Source of the DNA: Maribacter dokdonensis DSW-8
GTDB lineage: Bacteria; Bacteroidota; Bacteroidia; Flavobacteriales; Flavobacteriaceae
DNA: 64,000 nucleotides
Direction: 5' to 3'
Assembly (NCBI RefSeq): GCF_001447995.1
Contig: NZ_LDPE01000001.1
Span: 1,798,001 to 1,862,000 of the forward strand
The translations under genes and the position numbers were made by a program. The notes beneath the pieces were generated by a model that saw only the letters and a program-made list of their open reading frames with translations, was not told the origin of the DNA and searched no databases. Positions 36,479 to 46,132 of this stretch are shown here, piece by piece. Every line of letters begins with the position of its first letter. The stretch's first letter is position 1.

Positions 36479-37819
36479 CTATTTTAAAGAAATTGGAATA
36501 CCAAAATAGAATTCTAATATTTTTAATCTGAAAATATAATCATATTTTGTTCTAATCACCTCTGCTTCAGCATTATCTACTCGTGCCTGAGCTTGACTAA
36601 AATCAAAGGAATTCATTAAACCTACATCAAATCGCTCTTTTGAATACTGATACGCAAGACTTCTGGCCTCCAAGGTTTTTTGGGCCGCTTCATAAGCTTT
36701 ATAAAAACTGGTTACATCTACATATGCCTGATTTACATCAGTCTCTAATTGCAGTTTGGTTCTTTCATACTCAATCTGGGCCAAGTCAACACTTATTTGA
36801 GATCGCTTGATATTATTTCTAACGCTCCACCCATTGAAAATAGGAATATTCATTTGCGCCCCATATGAAATACCATCATTAATATAGAGCTGGTCTTTAA
36901 ATGGAATTGCCTCACCTGTAAAAGGATCATTGTTTTGATCCGAATATCTAGTGTTATAGTTAATGAACGCACCCACCGTAGGATATTTTTCTCCTTTTGC
37001 TATTTCTAAATCTTTTTGAGCCAGCTCTACACCGGACATTGCCAACTTTATATCATTTCTAAAAGTCAATGCGGTATTGAAAATAACCTTCGCTGAATTA
37101 TTTAAAATATCAGATGGCGGAATATCAAACTCCTCTTCGGCAATTTCAAAACTCTCATAGTCGGTTATACTAAGTAACTGTGCTAAATTTAACTTGGAAA
37201 TCAATATCAAATTCTGGGCATTGATTATCTGTTGTTCTTGACCTGCAGCAGTTGCTTCAATTTCCAACAAATCGCCACGAGCCACTACACCGGATTCCAC
37301 CAATTCCTTGGTACGCTTTAAATCTTGTTCAGTAACCGCCAACTGTGCTTTAAAAACCTTTAAGGATTCCTTATTGGATAGCACCTGTAAATAAGCGTTG
37401 GCAACATTAAGTTTGATATCATCTTTTATATCGTCTAAACGATATTGATTGGCAATACTGTTCAGCTTTGCTCTTTCTATTCTATTAAAATTTCTAAGTC
37501 CATCAAACAAAGTAACGGACGAGGTCATATTACCTGAAGCAGAAAAAATTGTTGCCGAAACTAAGTTGTTTGTAGTAGGATCTAAAGCAAGACCTGTATT
37601 TGCCGAAGCACTTATAGAGCCATTTAAATTTGGCAGAAGTGCTCCAATTGCATCAGACTTATCAATTTTAGCATTCTCAAGATCTAATTGATATTGCTCT
37701 ACCGTTAGGTTATTTTCTATAGCATAGGCAACACATTCTTGCAAGGTCCATTTCTTTTGTTGTGCCGTACCTATTACAACAGAAAATAATAGTAGTAATC
37801 CCGTGATTTTTACTTTCAT
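36479..37819 (-). CDS. TolC family outer membrane efflux protein
   Basis: An outer-membrane channel that connects to periplasmic adaptors. Starting at MKVKITG (37819) gives 446 residues with a clean signal peptide ending near TAQQ; the upstream ATG at 37843 would add a charged extension. Two OEP domains are visible, with the repeated N-A-Y-L-Q-V and VNQAYVDV helices and the GVVARGDLLEIEA and MNSFDFSQAQARVDNAEAE pattern of TolC helix pairs. It is last in the eight-gene efflux operon, 66 bases after adaptor 1. Confidence 0.93.
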   Translation of the reverse strand: MKVKITGLLLLFSVVIGTAQQKKWTLQECVAYAIENNLTVEQYQLDLENAKIDKSDAIGALLPNLNGSISASANTGLALDPTTNNLVSATIFSASGNMTSSVTLFDGLRNFNRIERAKLNSIANQYRLDDIKDDIKLNVANAYLQVLSNKESLKVFKAQLAVTEQDLKRTKELVESGVVARGDLLEIEATAAGQEQQIINAQNLILISKLNLAQLLSITDYESFEIAEEEFDIPPSDILNNSAKVIFNTALTFRNDIKLAMSGVELAQKDLEIAKGEKYPTVGAFINYNTRYSDQNNDPFTGEAIPFKDQLYINDGISYGAQMNIPIFNGWSVRNNIKRSQISVDLAQIEYERTKLQLETDVNQAYVDVTSFYKAYEAAQKTLEARSLAYQYSKERFDVGLMNSFDFSQAQARVDNAEAEVIRTKYDYIFRLKILEFYFGIPISLK

Positions 37820-37885
37820 GTTCTTCTTTTTTAAACCAACCAATAATAGGTTGTTCGATTCGTTTTTTGATTTGATTGATTATTC

Positions 37886-39016
37886 TTAGTCCTCATTTGG
37901 CGCATCGCCATTACTCTTGGCTTCAAGCTTGTTCCAAATTTTTATTTTAGAATTTTCATCTATACCAGAGATTATTTCCACGTCTATACCATCACTAACC
38001 CCAAGTTCAAGTTCTCTTTTTTCAAACTCATTCTCCCCTATTTCAATCTCTACATAAGGTTTGTTGGTTTCTTTATCAAATTGCAACAAAGCTTCTTTAA
38101 TAGAAAGCACGTCTTTTTTCTCTTCTAAAACTATTGCAGCATTTGCACTATAGCCAGCCCTAATATTTGTACTATCCGATACAGCTAAATCTCCCTCTAT
38201 CCTAAATTGAACAGCACCTTCTTCCTCAACTCCCTTGGGAGCTATGAATTTTAATTTGGCATTGAATTTTTCATCTTGTAATGCTCCCATGCTAATCTCT
38301 AAAGGCATACCAACTTTAAGTTTACCTACTTCAGCCTCATCTACCTCACCTTCAAATATCATTTTAGACATATCGGCAATAAAGGCAATGGTAGTACCAT
38401 CGTTAAAATTGTTACTTTCAATAACCTGATCGCCTTCTTCTACAGGAATTTCCAATAATGTACCGGTTACAGTTGCTCTAATATTCGTATTGGCACTTGA
38501 GGACCCACCGGCTGAACCAACTCTAATAATTTGGTAATCTGCCTGCGCATTTTGCAACTCTTGCGTAGCTTGATCAAACTGCAGTTGCAATGCATTGAAA
38601 TCCTGACTGGAAATCACACCTTTATCAAATAAGGATTTGTTACGGTCATACTCTATCTTGGTATTGTTCAACGCTATTTTTGCATTATTGACCCTACCGC
38701 GAGCCTGGTTCAAAGATTGCTCATTTGGAACTACCTTAATAGTCGCAATCAAATCTCCCGCTTTTACTTGAACACCTTCTTCCAAGTACACCTTTTGAAT
38801 AATTCCCGAAATTTGAGGCTTGATCTCAATTTCATCTTGCGGGATTACCTTTCCGGTAACAACAACCTTATTGGTAATATCTCTTTTTTCAACGGTTTCC
38901 GTTTCATATGTTTTTAAAGGAGTGCTATTCTTCTTTAGAAAATAGACTACCGCAGCCAGTATACCTATAACTGCTATTCCTATTAATGCGTACTTTACAT
39001 ACTTGTTCATGCTCAA
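37886..39016 (-). CDS. MacA-like periplasmic adaptor (module 1)
   Basis: A 376-residue membrane-fusion protein. An N-terminal anchor (about 7-28) is followed by a split biotinyl-lipoyl-like domain (IKPQISGIIQKVYLEEGVQVKAGDL, later TVTGTLLEIPVEEGDQV), an alpha-hairpin (about 115-170), a beta-barrel domain and a membrane-proximal domain. It links the inner-membrane ABC permeases to TolC. It is a paralogue of the adaptor at 42327-43445 (same length and order; ESNNFN(D/E)GTTIA shared). It starts 36 bases after permease B'. Confidence 0.93.
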   Translation of the reverse strand: MSMNKYVKYALIGIAVIGILAAVVYFLKKNSTPLKTYETETVEKRDITNKVVVTGKVIPQDEIEIKPQISGIIQKVYLEEGVQVKAGDLIATIKVVPNEQSLNQARGRVNNAKIALNNTKIEYDRNKSLFDKGVISSQDFNALQLQFDQATQELQNAQADYQIIRVGSAGGSSSANTNIRATVTGTLLEIPVEEGDQVIESNNFNDGTTIAFIADMSKMIFEGEVDEAEVGKLKVGMPLEISMGALQDEKFNAKLKFIAPKGVEEEGAVQFRIEGDLAVSDSTNIRAGYSANAAIVLEEKKDVLSIKEALLQFDKETNKPYVEIEIGENEFEKRELELGVSDGIDVEIISGIDENSKIKIWNKLEAKSNGDAPNED

Positions 39017-39052
39017 CTATTTGATTGTTATTTACTTTTATTATTTGGTCTG

Positions 39053-40309
39053 TTACTCTTCTCTTAGTGCGTCTATTGGTTTAATTCTAATGGCTCTGTT
39101 CGCAGGTATTAAACCTATTAAAACACTTAACCCTACCATTAAAATAAAAGAACCTATAAACTGGGGAATATTGATCATTAGGTTATAAAATGGCATATCG
39201 CTATTCTCGCCTATCATATTATTTGCCAATGCTAAAAAGCCTATTGCAATGGCAAAACCAACAAACCCTGCGAATACCGTAATTACTATTGACTCTAAAA
39301 CAATTTGTCTCTTTACCACACTTGGTGTTGCACCTAATGCACGTCTAATTCCTATTTCTTTGGTACGTTCCTTAACCGTGATCAAAAGAATATTACTAAT
39401 GGCAATAACCCCGGCAAGCAATGTCAAGATCCCTACAAAAAATGACACCCCTTGTAATACACCCGTAAAGGCAGATACATTGTTAAACACTTCAGACATA
39501 TCAAAACTGCCAATAGCACGTTCATCTGTAGGATTGATATCATATTTGTTCTTCAACAATCTCTTTATCTGACTTTCAACTACAGGCACCTTAGTGTCCG
39601 CCTGAACAGAAATTGCCATCCACCCCATTCTATCACCGGAACCAAAAGCTTTTTGAAATGTAGAGAACGGAATATAGACCGAATTCTCACCGTCAATATT
39701 GATATTCTGATTTGGTTTATAAATACCTACGATATTAAAGAACACCCCGTTAATACGTACATCTTCACCAATTGCATTTTCTCCTTTTTCAAATAGCAAT
39801 TTATAGGTCTCTTCACCAATAACACAGACCTTTTTTGACTCGGTCATATCATTTTCGTTCAAGAACCTGCCTTCTACCAGTTTCTTTTTCATGATATCGT
39901 CAATGTTAGGGTAATCACCATAAACTGATGAACCACTTGTAAGTCCGTTTCTATATACGGTAACAACACCCCTATGACTACCCAATTCAATTCTTGGCGC
40001 TAGCACTTCTATCTCTGGAATTTGTTCTTTTAAGATTGTGGCATCTTCTAACTTGAACTGAATTCTTCGTCCTCTCTCAAAGCCTTTATAAGGTTCAGAG
40101 GTACTTTGGCTCCACACGAACAAACTGTTAGATGCGGTACCTGCAAAAATCTTTTGAAAACCGTTACTCATTCCGTTTGCTCCACCCAACAACAACACCA
40201 AAATAATCATGGCTATAATTACACCAAGCATTGTCAAAAAAGTACGAAACAAGTTCTTACCCAATGTGGCAAAAATCTCTGACCATAAATCTCTATCAAA
40301 TATCCACAT
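39053..40309 (-). CDS. MacB/FtsX-type ABC permease B' (module 1)
   Basis: A 418-residue permease with the MacB topology: an N-terminal membrane helix, a large periplasmic MacB_PCD domain (about 45-240) and three C-terminal helices (about 285-400). The cytoplasmic coupling segment KERTKEIGIRRALGATP is present. There is no ATPase domain, unlike E. coli MacB. The N-terminus MWIFDRDLWSEIF is close to those of the three other permeases here, and its nearest relative in the locus looks to be the copy at 43475-44731 (PYKGFERGRR vs PYKGLPKGRR). One base separates it from permease A'. Confidence 0.92.
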   Translation of the reverse strand: MWIFDRDLWSEIFATLGKNLFRTFLTMLGVIIAMIILVLLLGGANGMSNGFQKIFAGTASNSLFVWSQSTSEPYKGFERGRRIQFKLEDATILKEQIPEIEVLAPRIELGSHRGVVTVYRNGLTSGSSVYGDYPNIDDIMKKKLVEGRFLNENDMTESKKVCVIGEETYKLLFEKGENAIGEDVRINGVFFNIVGIYKPNQNINIDGENSVYIPFSTFQKAFGSGDRMGWMAISVQADTKVPVVESQIKRLLKNKYDINPTDERAIGSFDMSEVFNNVSAFTGVLQGVSFFVGILTLLAGVIAISNILLITVKERTKEIGIRRALGATPSVVKRQIVLESIVITVFAGFVGFAIAIGFLALANNMIGENSDMPFYNLMINIPQFIGSFILMVGLSVLIGLIPANRAIRIKPIDALREE

Positions 40310-40310
40310 A

Positions 40311-41540
40311 CTACTTATCTGTTAATGCTACAATTGGTTTCACTTTCGCCGCTTTCATTGCCGGAATCAATCCTGCAAGTACGCCCGCTACAACCAATAT
40401 TACTGTGGCGGTAACTACCATAGACATACTAACCGACGGATTTGCAAAAGCCCCGGTCTTAATACTTGGACCAATTGCCGCCAATAATCCTGTTGCAATT
40501 CCTAAACCTATGAATCCGGATAAAGCGGTAATAAATACAGATTCGAACAACACCAATTTTATAATGGACCAAGGTTCTGCTCCCAAAGCTTTACGTACTC
40601 CGATCTCTTTGGTACGTTCCTTAATAATAAACACCATGATATTACCGATACCTACAATACCTGACAATAGGATCAAAAGCCCAACGATGATTACCGCAAT
40701 GTCCAAACCTCCTGTAAAGTTGCTGATGTCTTCAAAAACCTCTGCGTAATTAAAAATTCTAATGCCTGCTTGGTCTTGTGGTGCAATTTTGAACCTTCTT
40801 CTAAAAACATTTTCCAATCTATCTGAAAAAGCCAAAGCCTCGGTCAAATCATAATTTGGGTTATAGGTCAATGCAATTTGATCAATATGGTCTGTTTGAC
40901 CGTACATTTTCTGGTAGGTACTGGTTGGCGCATAGATATTGCGTTCTGCATTGTCATCACCATCATCTGTAAATGTACCGATGACCCTAAAAGGCAAACC
41001 GTTGAACTCAACAAATTTTCCTATAGCATCTTCGTTCTTAAACAAATCTTCTTCTACCTTTCTTCCTATTACAGCTACTTTAGAGGCATTGATCAAGTCA
41101 TTGGTATTAATGAACCTACCTTTATTGACTATGGTCTTTTCTATAGCTTGATGATCCGGGTAAACCGCTTGAATATTGTAACTACCCGTTTCACTTTTAT
41201 ATCGTGCCGATGTATTTTGATAAACCCTAGGACTTATATATTCAATGTCATTTGGAAAGCTTCTTTTGATATATTCAATATCATCATTGGTCATTTGAAT
41301 TCTTCTACCCGCCTCAAATCCGCCATAAGCCAAAGATGTAGTACCGGTCCTCACAAAAATGGAATTTGTAGCATCATCACTGAACTGTAATGTAAAACCA
41401 TTCTGCATGCCTTTTACCGAAGCCAATAGCAATACAAGAATAAATATTCCCCAACCAACCGAAAATCCCGTCAAGAAAGTTCTAAGCTTGTTGTTGCTAA
41501 TACTATGATATATTTCTTGCCAAATGTCTCTATCAAACAT
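40311..41540 (-). CDS. MacB/FtsX-type ABC permease A' (module 1)
   Basis: A 409-residue permease with four membrane helices and a periplasmic MacB_PCD domain; coupling segment KERTKEIGVRKALGAEP. The start MFDRDIWQEIYHSI and the following NNKLRTFLTGFSVGWGIFIL pair it with the permease at 44769-46016 (KNKLRTFLTGLSV). Its start overlaps the ATPase stop by 8 bases, which suggests translational coupling. It probably forms a heterodimer with permease B', an inference from pairing and spacing. Confidence 0.92.
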   Translation of the reverse strand: MFDRDIWQEIYHSISNNKLRTFLTGFSVGWGIFILVLLLASVKGMQNGFTLQFSDDATNSIFVRTGTTSLAYGGFEAGRRIQMTNDDIEYIKRSFPNDIEYISPRVYQNTSARYKSETGSYNIQAVYPDHQAIEKTIVNKGRFINTNDLINASKVAVIGRKVEEDLFKNEDAIGKFVEFNGLPFRVIGTFTDDGDDNAERNIYAPTSTYQKMYGQTDHIDQIALTYNPNYDLTEALAFSDRLENVFRRRFKIAPQDQAGIRIFNYAEVFEDISNFTGGLDIAVIIVGLLILLSGIVGIGNIMVFIIKERTKEIGVRKALGAEPWSIIKLVLFESVFITALSGFIGLGIATGLLAAIGPSIKTGAFANPSVSMSMVVTATVILVVAGVLAGLIPAMKAAKVKPIVALTDK

Positions 41541-42234
41541 ATTGCTCGGCTCTAACTTGTTCTATTTTCTTATCCTCAATGATCACCCCATCCTTTAAGT
41601 GAACAATACGCTTGCACATATCTGCAATATCGGGTTCATGCGTTACTATCAAAATAGTATTGCCGGCATCATTGATTTTCTGGATCAGATCCATAACCTC
41701 ATAAGAAGTTTTACTATCCAACGCACCGGTTGGCTCATCTGCTAACAACACCTTAGGTTCTGCCGCCAACGCCCTAGCAATGGCAACACGTTGCTTTTGA
41801 CCACCTGACAGCTCACTTGGTAAATGACCTGCCCACTCTTTTAAGCCAACCTGCTCCAAATATTTAAGTGACTTTTCTTGACGCTCTTTTCTTGGAACTT
41901 TTTGATAATATAATGGCAATGCAACATTCTCTGCAGCACTTTTATAATTGATCAGATTGAAAGATTGAAAAACAAAGCCTAAAAACTTGTTTCTATATCT
42001 AGCCGCCTTGGTTTCATTTAGATTTTTGATTGGAACATTATCCAGTATATACTCTCCGGAATCAGAACTATCTAACATACCTAGTATGTTTAGCAAGGTA
42101 GATTTACCAGAACCGGAAGAACCCATGATAGCTACCAACTCCCCTTCTTCAACATTAAAATTAATGCCTTTTAGAACGTGAAGTGAATTCTTGCCCATTT
42201 TATAGGACTTGTGAAGATCTTTTATTTGAATCAT
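41533..42234 (-). CDS. ABC transporter ATP-binding protein (LolD/MacB-type)
   Basis: The only ATPase in the locus. Starting at MIQIKDLHKSY (42234) gives 233 residues; the ATG at 42255 would add seven residues that the family usually lacks. Walker A GSSGSGKST, Q-loop FVFQSFNL, signature LSGGQKQRVAIARAL, Walker B VLLADEPTGALD and the H-loop VTHE are all present. It presumably powers both permease pairs. A 92-base upstream gap contains a perfect 15-base palindrome. Confidence 0.94.
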   Translation of the reverse strand: MIQIKDLHKSYKMGKNSLHVLKGINFNVEEGELVAIMGSSGSGKSTLLNILGMLDSSDSGEYILDNVPIKNLNETKAARYRNKFLGFVFQSFNLINYKSAAENVALPLYYQKVPRKERQEKSLKYLEQVGLKEWAGHLPSELSGGQKQRVAIARALAAEPKVLLADEPTGALDSKTSYEVMDLIQKINDAGNTILIVTHEPDIADMCKRIVHLKDGVIIEDKKIEQVRAEQYV

Positions 42235-42265
42235 GTTGGTTGTTGTTTTGAACAATTTTTACATT

Positions 42266-42280
42266 GTCTAATCATTAGAC
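42266..42280. promoter_or_regulatory. Perfect palindrome upstream of the ABC ATPase, candidate operator
   Basis: GTCTAAT-C-ATTAGAC, 7-bp arms around one base, lies 32 bases before the ATPase start. A 13-base stretch including its right arm (AATCATTAGACTA, 42270-42282) recurs with one mismatch upstream of the first gene of the operon (46069-46081). No T-run follows, so it is not a terminator. Confidence 0.4.
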
Positions 42281-42326
42281 TATGCAGTCGTAAATTTGTT
42301 ACATCAATTAAAATATATTTTCAATT

Positions 42327-43445
42327 TTATTCATTATCGGCAAGCTCATCGGGCTTTATCTCGTTCCACACCTTAATTTTTTCCCCTTCATTTATACCGG
42401 AGTTTATTTGAACATGAATACCATCACTTATACCAAGTTCTATATCTCGTCTTTCAAATTGTTGATCACCGGTAGCTATTTCAACAAAGGGTTTCTTAGT
42501 CTCGTCATCAAACTGCACCAAAGCTTCCTTTACGGCTAAAACACTATCTGCACGTGCCAAAATAATGGATGCGTTGGCACTTAGCCCAGCTCTTATAAAT
42601 ACAGAATCTTGCTTCTTCAATGTTCCTTTTATTTCAAATTGTATGGCACCATTTTCTTCGTTTCCCTTTGGAGCTATGTAATCTAAAACAGCATCAAAGG
42701 TTTTATCCTCAATGGCTCCTACAGTTATTTCAAGAGGCAGATTCTCCTTTATCTTACCTACTTCGGACTCATCTACTTTGCCCTCAAAAATCATTTTATC
42801 AACATCAGCGATAGCAGCTATGGTAGTCCCTTCATTAAAATTATTGCTTTCAATAACTTGATTACCCACCTCTACCGGCACTTCTAAAACCATACCACTG
42901 ACCGTTGCCCTAATTTGTGTATTTGCAGCATTACCAAAACCAGAGGTTGTACCGGTCTTTACTATATCATAGCGTTTGTTTGCGGCGGCATATGATTGTT
43001 TAGATTGATCGTAACTAACCTGGGCGCGTTCCAGATCTACTTTTGAAATCACTCCTTTAGAAAACAATCCTTTTTGGCGTTCTAGATTTCGCAATTGATC
43101 ATCTAAATTAATTTTGGCTTCATCTATATTATTCCTGGCATCATTTAACGCACTAAGGTTAGGCACTACCTTTATTGTACATAATAGATCTCCAGATTTC
43201 ACATAATCTCCACCTTCCACAAAAATCTTTTCGATAACCCCAGAAATGTTTGGCTTGATCAACACTTCTTCCAAAGGTAAAATACTGCCCGTAGCCATGG
43301 TCTTTTTGATAATGGTCTGTTTAGAGGGCTCCTCCGTTAAATAAACAACAGGGTCTTCTGCATTTTTGGAATAGAGATAGAACATTGATCCGCCAAAGGC
43401 GAAAACAATTAATAGGAGTACAATAATAGTTGTTGACTTTTTCAT
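42327..43445 (-). CDS. MacA-like periplasmic adaptor (module 2)
   Basis: A 372-residue membrane-fusion protein with the same layout as adaptor 1: an N-terminal anchor (about 5-24), lipoyl halves (IKPNISGVIEKIFVEGGDYVKSGDL and TVSGMVLEVPVEVGNQV), an alpha-hairpin and beta-barrel domains. The two adaptors share long motifs such as ALVQFDDETKKPFVEI / ALLQFDKETNKPYVEI, so they arose by duplication. The start is 29 bases after permease B. It has no TolC of its own and probably shares the one at the end of the operon. Confidence 0.93.
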   Translation of the reverse strand: MKKSTTIIVLLLIVFAFGGSMFYLYSKNAEDPVVYLTEEPSKQTIIKKTMATGSILPLEEVLIKPNISGVIEKIFVEGGDYVKSGDLLCTIKVVPNLSALNDARNNIDEAKINLDDQLRNLERQKGLFSKGVISKVDLERAQVSYDQSKQSYAAANKRYDIVKTGTTSGFGNAANTQIRATVSGMVLEVPVEVGNQVIESNNFNEGTTIAAIADVDKMIFEGKVDESEVGKIKENLPLEITVGAIEDKTFDAVLDYIAPKGNEENGAIQFEIKGTLKKQDSVFIRAGLSANASIILARADSVLAVKEALVQFDDETKKPFVEIATGDQQFERRDIELGISDGIHVQINSGINEGEKIKVWNEIKPDELADNE

Positions 43446-43474
43446 TTTATGATCGATTAAATTTTGTTGATGAT

Positions 43475-44731
43475 TTACTCTGTTCTTAATGCTTCTATAG
43501 GTCTAATCTTTATGGCACTTTGGGCAGGAATAAAACCTGCCAACAAGCCTGAAAATACCAAGATGATCAGTGCGCTTACCACAACCGCTAAACTTACACT
43601 TGGGTTGATGAACATATCTACAGGACCTACGGAATCTAACACTGCATTTACGCCATAAATAAATGCCGCCCCGAAAACAATACCTATCATACCCGATATT
43701 ATTGTCAAGAAAATAGATTCCATTAAAATTTGTTTTTTTATGGACCAAGGTGCTTCGCCCAATGCCCTTCGAATTCCAATTTCCTTTGTGCGTTCTTTGA
43801 TAACGATCAGCATGATATTACTTACCCCAATAATACCGGATAGCAAAACCAATACTCCAACAAAGTAGGCCACCCATCGCAATGCACCGAACAAACTTTC
43901 TACACGATTAAACTGCTCATAAAGATCAAAATATCCTACAGCACGTTTGTCATCTGGGTGAATTTTTCTTTTTTCCTTAACAACGCCAACTATTTTCTCT
44001 TTTAAATCGGAAATAGAACTACCATCATTGGCGGTAATGGCCATCCACCCTACATCATTACTTGTATTAAATGCTTGTGAAAAAGCCGTAAACGGCACAT
44101 ATATTTCTTTTTGACCTTCTTCACCACCACCGTCATCTTTCTTTTGATAGGTACCCACCACCATAAAGTTGACACCTTGTATTTTTATATACGTCCCAAT
44201 TACGGTTTCACCCTGATCGTATAATTCGTTTCTAACACCGTCGCCTATTACCGCAATCTTTCTTTTATCCTGTATGTCATTATGATTCACAAACCTACCC
44301 GAGGTTATCGTCATAGGTTCTTGTTTTATGATTTCAGGATAATCCCCATAAACATTAAATGCACCCGTTCTTAATCCGCGGACCACATTATTTGCCCCCC
44401 TAAAACCTCCTAATTGATTACGAGGAGAAATAAAGCGAAGATCAGGTACATTGTCCTTAATGGCCTGAACATCTTCTAACTTAAAACTAAAACGCCTACC
44501 CTTTGGCAATCCTTTATAGGGCATTGTTGTATTTCTAGACCACATGAACATGGTATTTGTAGCAATGTCCCCAAAATCTGCCCTAATACCGTTCTCCAAG
44601 CCTTTACCTGCCGCCAAAAGAATGATTAGTATGAATATACCCCAACCTACGCCAAAGGAAGTTGCCAATGTCCTAAAAACATTGCTAGACAAAACTTCCA
44701 AAATTTCTTTCCACCGGTCTCTATTGAACAT
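43475..44731 (-). CDS. MacB/FtsX-type ABC permease B (module 2)
   Basis: A 418-residue, four-helix permease with a periplasmic MacB_PCD domain. The N-terminus MFNRDRWKEILEVLSSNVFRTLATSFGVGWGIFIL and the coupling segment KERTKEIGIRRALGEAP are visible. No ATPase domain is attached. The length equals that of permease B'. The 37-base gap to permease A and the same strand indicate one transcript. Confidence 0.92.
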   Translation of the reverse strand: MFNRDRWKEILEVLSSNVFRTLATSFGVGWGIFILIILLAAGKGLENGIRADFGDIATNTMFMWSRNTTMPYKGLPKGRRFSFKLEDVQAIKDNVPDLRFISPRNQLGGFRGANNVVRGLRTGAFNVYGDYPEIIKQEPMTITSGRFVNHNDIQDKRKIAVIGDGVRNELYDQGETVIGTYIKIQGVNFMVVGTYQKKDDGGGEEGQKEIYVPFTAFSQAFNTSNDVGWMAITANDGSSISDLKEKIVGVVKEKRKIHPDDKRAVGYFDLYEQFNRVESLFGALRWVAYFVGVLVLLSGIIGVSNIMLIVIKERTKEIGIRRALGEAPWSIKKQILMESIFLTIISGMIGIVFGAAFIYGVNAVLDSVGPVDMFINPSVSLAVVVSALIILVFSGLLAGFIPAQSAIKIRPIEALRTE

Positions 44732-44768
44732 GGGTCATAGCTTAATTATTATACTTACTCCTTTACAA

Positions 44769-46016
44769 CTATTCATCTCTAAGAGCTTCTATCACATGAA
44801 TTTTAGCAGCTCTCCATGCCGGGAAAAATCCAGCTATGGCTCCGGCAATTATTAATACAAATACGGTTGTTAAGGCCACATTGAAATTTACCGACGGATT
44901 CAAAACATAATCTACCTCTACATGCGGACCTACGATTTCCAACAATCCCATACTTAAAATAAGACCGGTAAAACCCGCTATTGCCGTAATAAAAATGGCT
45001 TCGTGCAATATCATACCTACAATAGACCACGGCTTTGCTCCTAATGCCTTACGAATACCTATTTCTCGAGTACGTTCTTTAACTACAATTAGCATAATAT
45101 TACTTACACCCACTATACCCGCAATAATGGTACATACCCCAACAAACCAAAAGAAAAACTTTATTCCCCCCATTAAAGCATAAAAGCGCTTGGCTTCTTC
45201 CATAGGGTTATACACCTGTATGGCGCTAGTATCTTCTGGCGCTACCGTATGTGCTTTTTGCAAATATGATTTAAGCTCATTTTTAAATTTAATGGATTGT
45301 TGTACAGCTGCTTCAAAATCTTCTTTTGGAGGAAGCGTATACGCAAGGTTATTCAAATAGTCCGCACCATTAAAAACCTGTTGTGCCGTACTTATAGGTA
45401 TATAAATACGATCTTCTTCCCGTTCTCCACCTATATCCCCATATACCCCAACGATTTTAAATGGAATTCCGGACAAATCTAAATACTCACCAATAGGGCT
45501 TTCCAATTCATGAAATACTTCCCTATTGATCTTATTACTGATAATGGCAACCTTGGCCTTAGAGTCACCGTCTTGTTGATTCAGAAATCTCCCAAGGGTC
45601 ATAAACTCATTCTCTATAAATTGAAATTGATGCGAAACCCCTTGAACATTATATGCCAATGATTCACTACCAAAATTGACAAATACATCTCTAACAAATA
45701 ACCTTGGAGATTCATTCTCTATTTGTTCCTGAAACAAAACACCGGCCATTTCATAATTTTCGTTTCTGAATTGAATAGGCCTACCTGGGTTCATACCTTT
45801 ATAACCAACAGTGGTTACCCCTGGCCAAACCCAAACACTTGTAGCCGCATCTTGTTCAAATTCTTTGGCAATTCCATTTTGCATGCCTTGACCAAAACCC
45901 AATAAAATGACCAGTATAAAAATGCCTGAAGCAACGGAAAGTCCGGTAAGAAATGTTCGTAATTTATTTTTACGAATAGTATCGAAAATTTCTTGCCAAC
46001 GTTCTAGATCGAACAT
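44769..46016 (-). CDS. MacB/FtsX-type ABC permease A (module 2), first gene of the operon
   Basis: A 415-residue permease with the same topology and coupling segment KERTREIGIRKALGAKP. Its start MFDLERWQEIFDTI is nearest to that of permease A'. The upstream 116 bases hold short GATTGATT direct repeats (46021-46045) and the half-site shared with the ATPase leader. No convincing -33/-7 promoter was found there. Confidence 0.92.
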   Translation of the reverse strand: MFDLERWQEIFDTIRKNKLRTFLTGLSVASGIFILVILLGFGQGMQNGIAKEFEQDAATSVWVWPGVTTVGYKGMNPGRPIQFRNENYEMAGVLFQEQIENESPRLFVRDVFVNFGSESLAYNVQGVSHQFQFIENEFMTLGRFLNQQDGDSKAKVAIISNKINREVFHELESPIGEYLDLSGIPFKIVGVYGDIGGEREEDRIYIPISTAQQVFNGADYLNNLAYTLPPKEDFEAAVQQSIKFKNELKSYLQKAHTVAPEDTSAIQVYNPMEEAKRFYALMGGIKFFFWFVGVCTIIAGIVGVSNIMLIVVKERTREIGIRKALGAKPWSIVGMILHEAIFITAIAGFTGLILSMGLLEIVGPHVEVDYVLNPSVNFNVALTTVFVLIIAGAIAGFFPAWRAAKIHVIEALRDE

Positions 46017-46068
46017 AAGTTTGATTGATTAGTATGATTGATTGATGAATGCAACACAAGTGCCACAC

Positions 46069-46081
46069 AATCATAAGACTA
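46069..46081. promoter_or_regulatory. Sequence shared with the palindrome in the ABC ATPase leader
   Basis: AATCATAAGACTA differs at one position from AATCATTAGACTA (42270-42282). It lies 53 bases before the first ATG of the efflux operon. Only one arm of the palindrome is kept here. Confidence 0.3.
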
Positions 46082-46132
46082 ACCAATTGAAAGAATGTTA
46101 CAGTTTTTTTGAAAAAAAATTAAAAATGAGCA

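Noticed and set aside
40231..41390. Two plus-strand open frames of about 170 codons over the ABC permease genes
   Set aside because: They are antisense to permeases with clear FtsX/MacB motifs and have no recognisable features or start context.
46021..46045. Short GATTGATT direct repeats upstream of the efflux operon
   Set aside because: Low-complexity tetranucleotide pattern; similar runs occur before other genes here (about 37880), so no specific operator claim is made.
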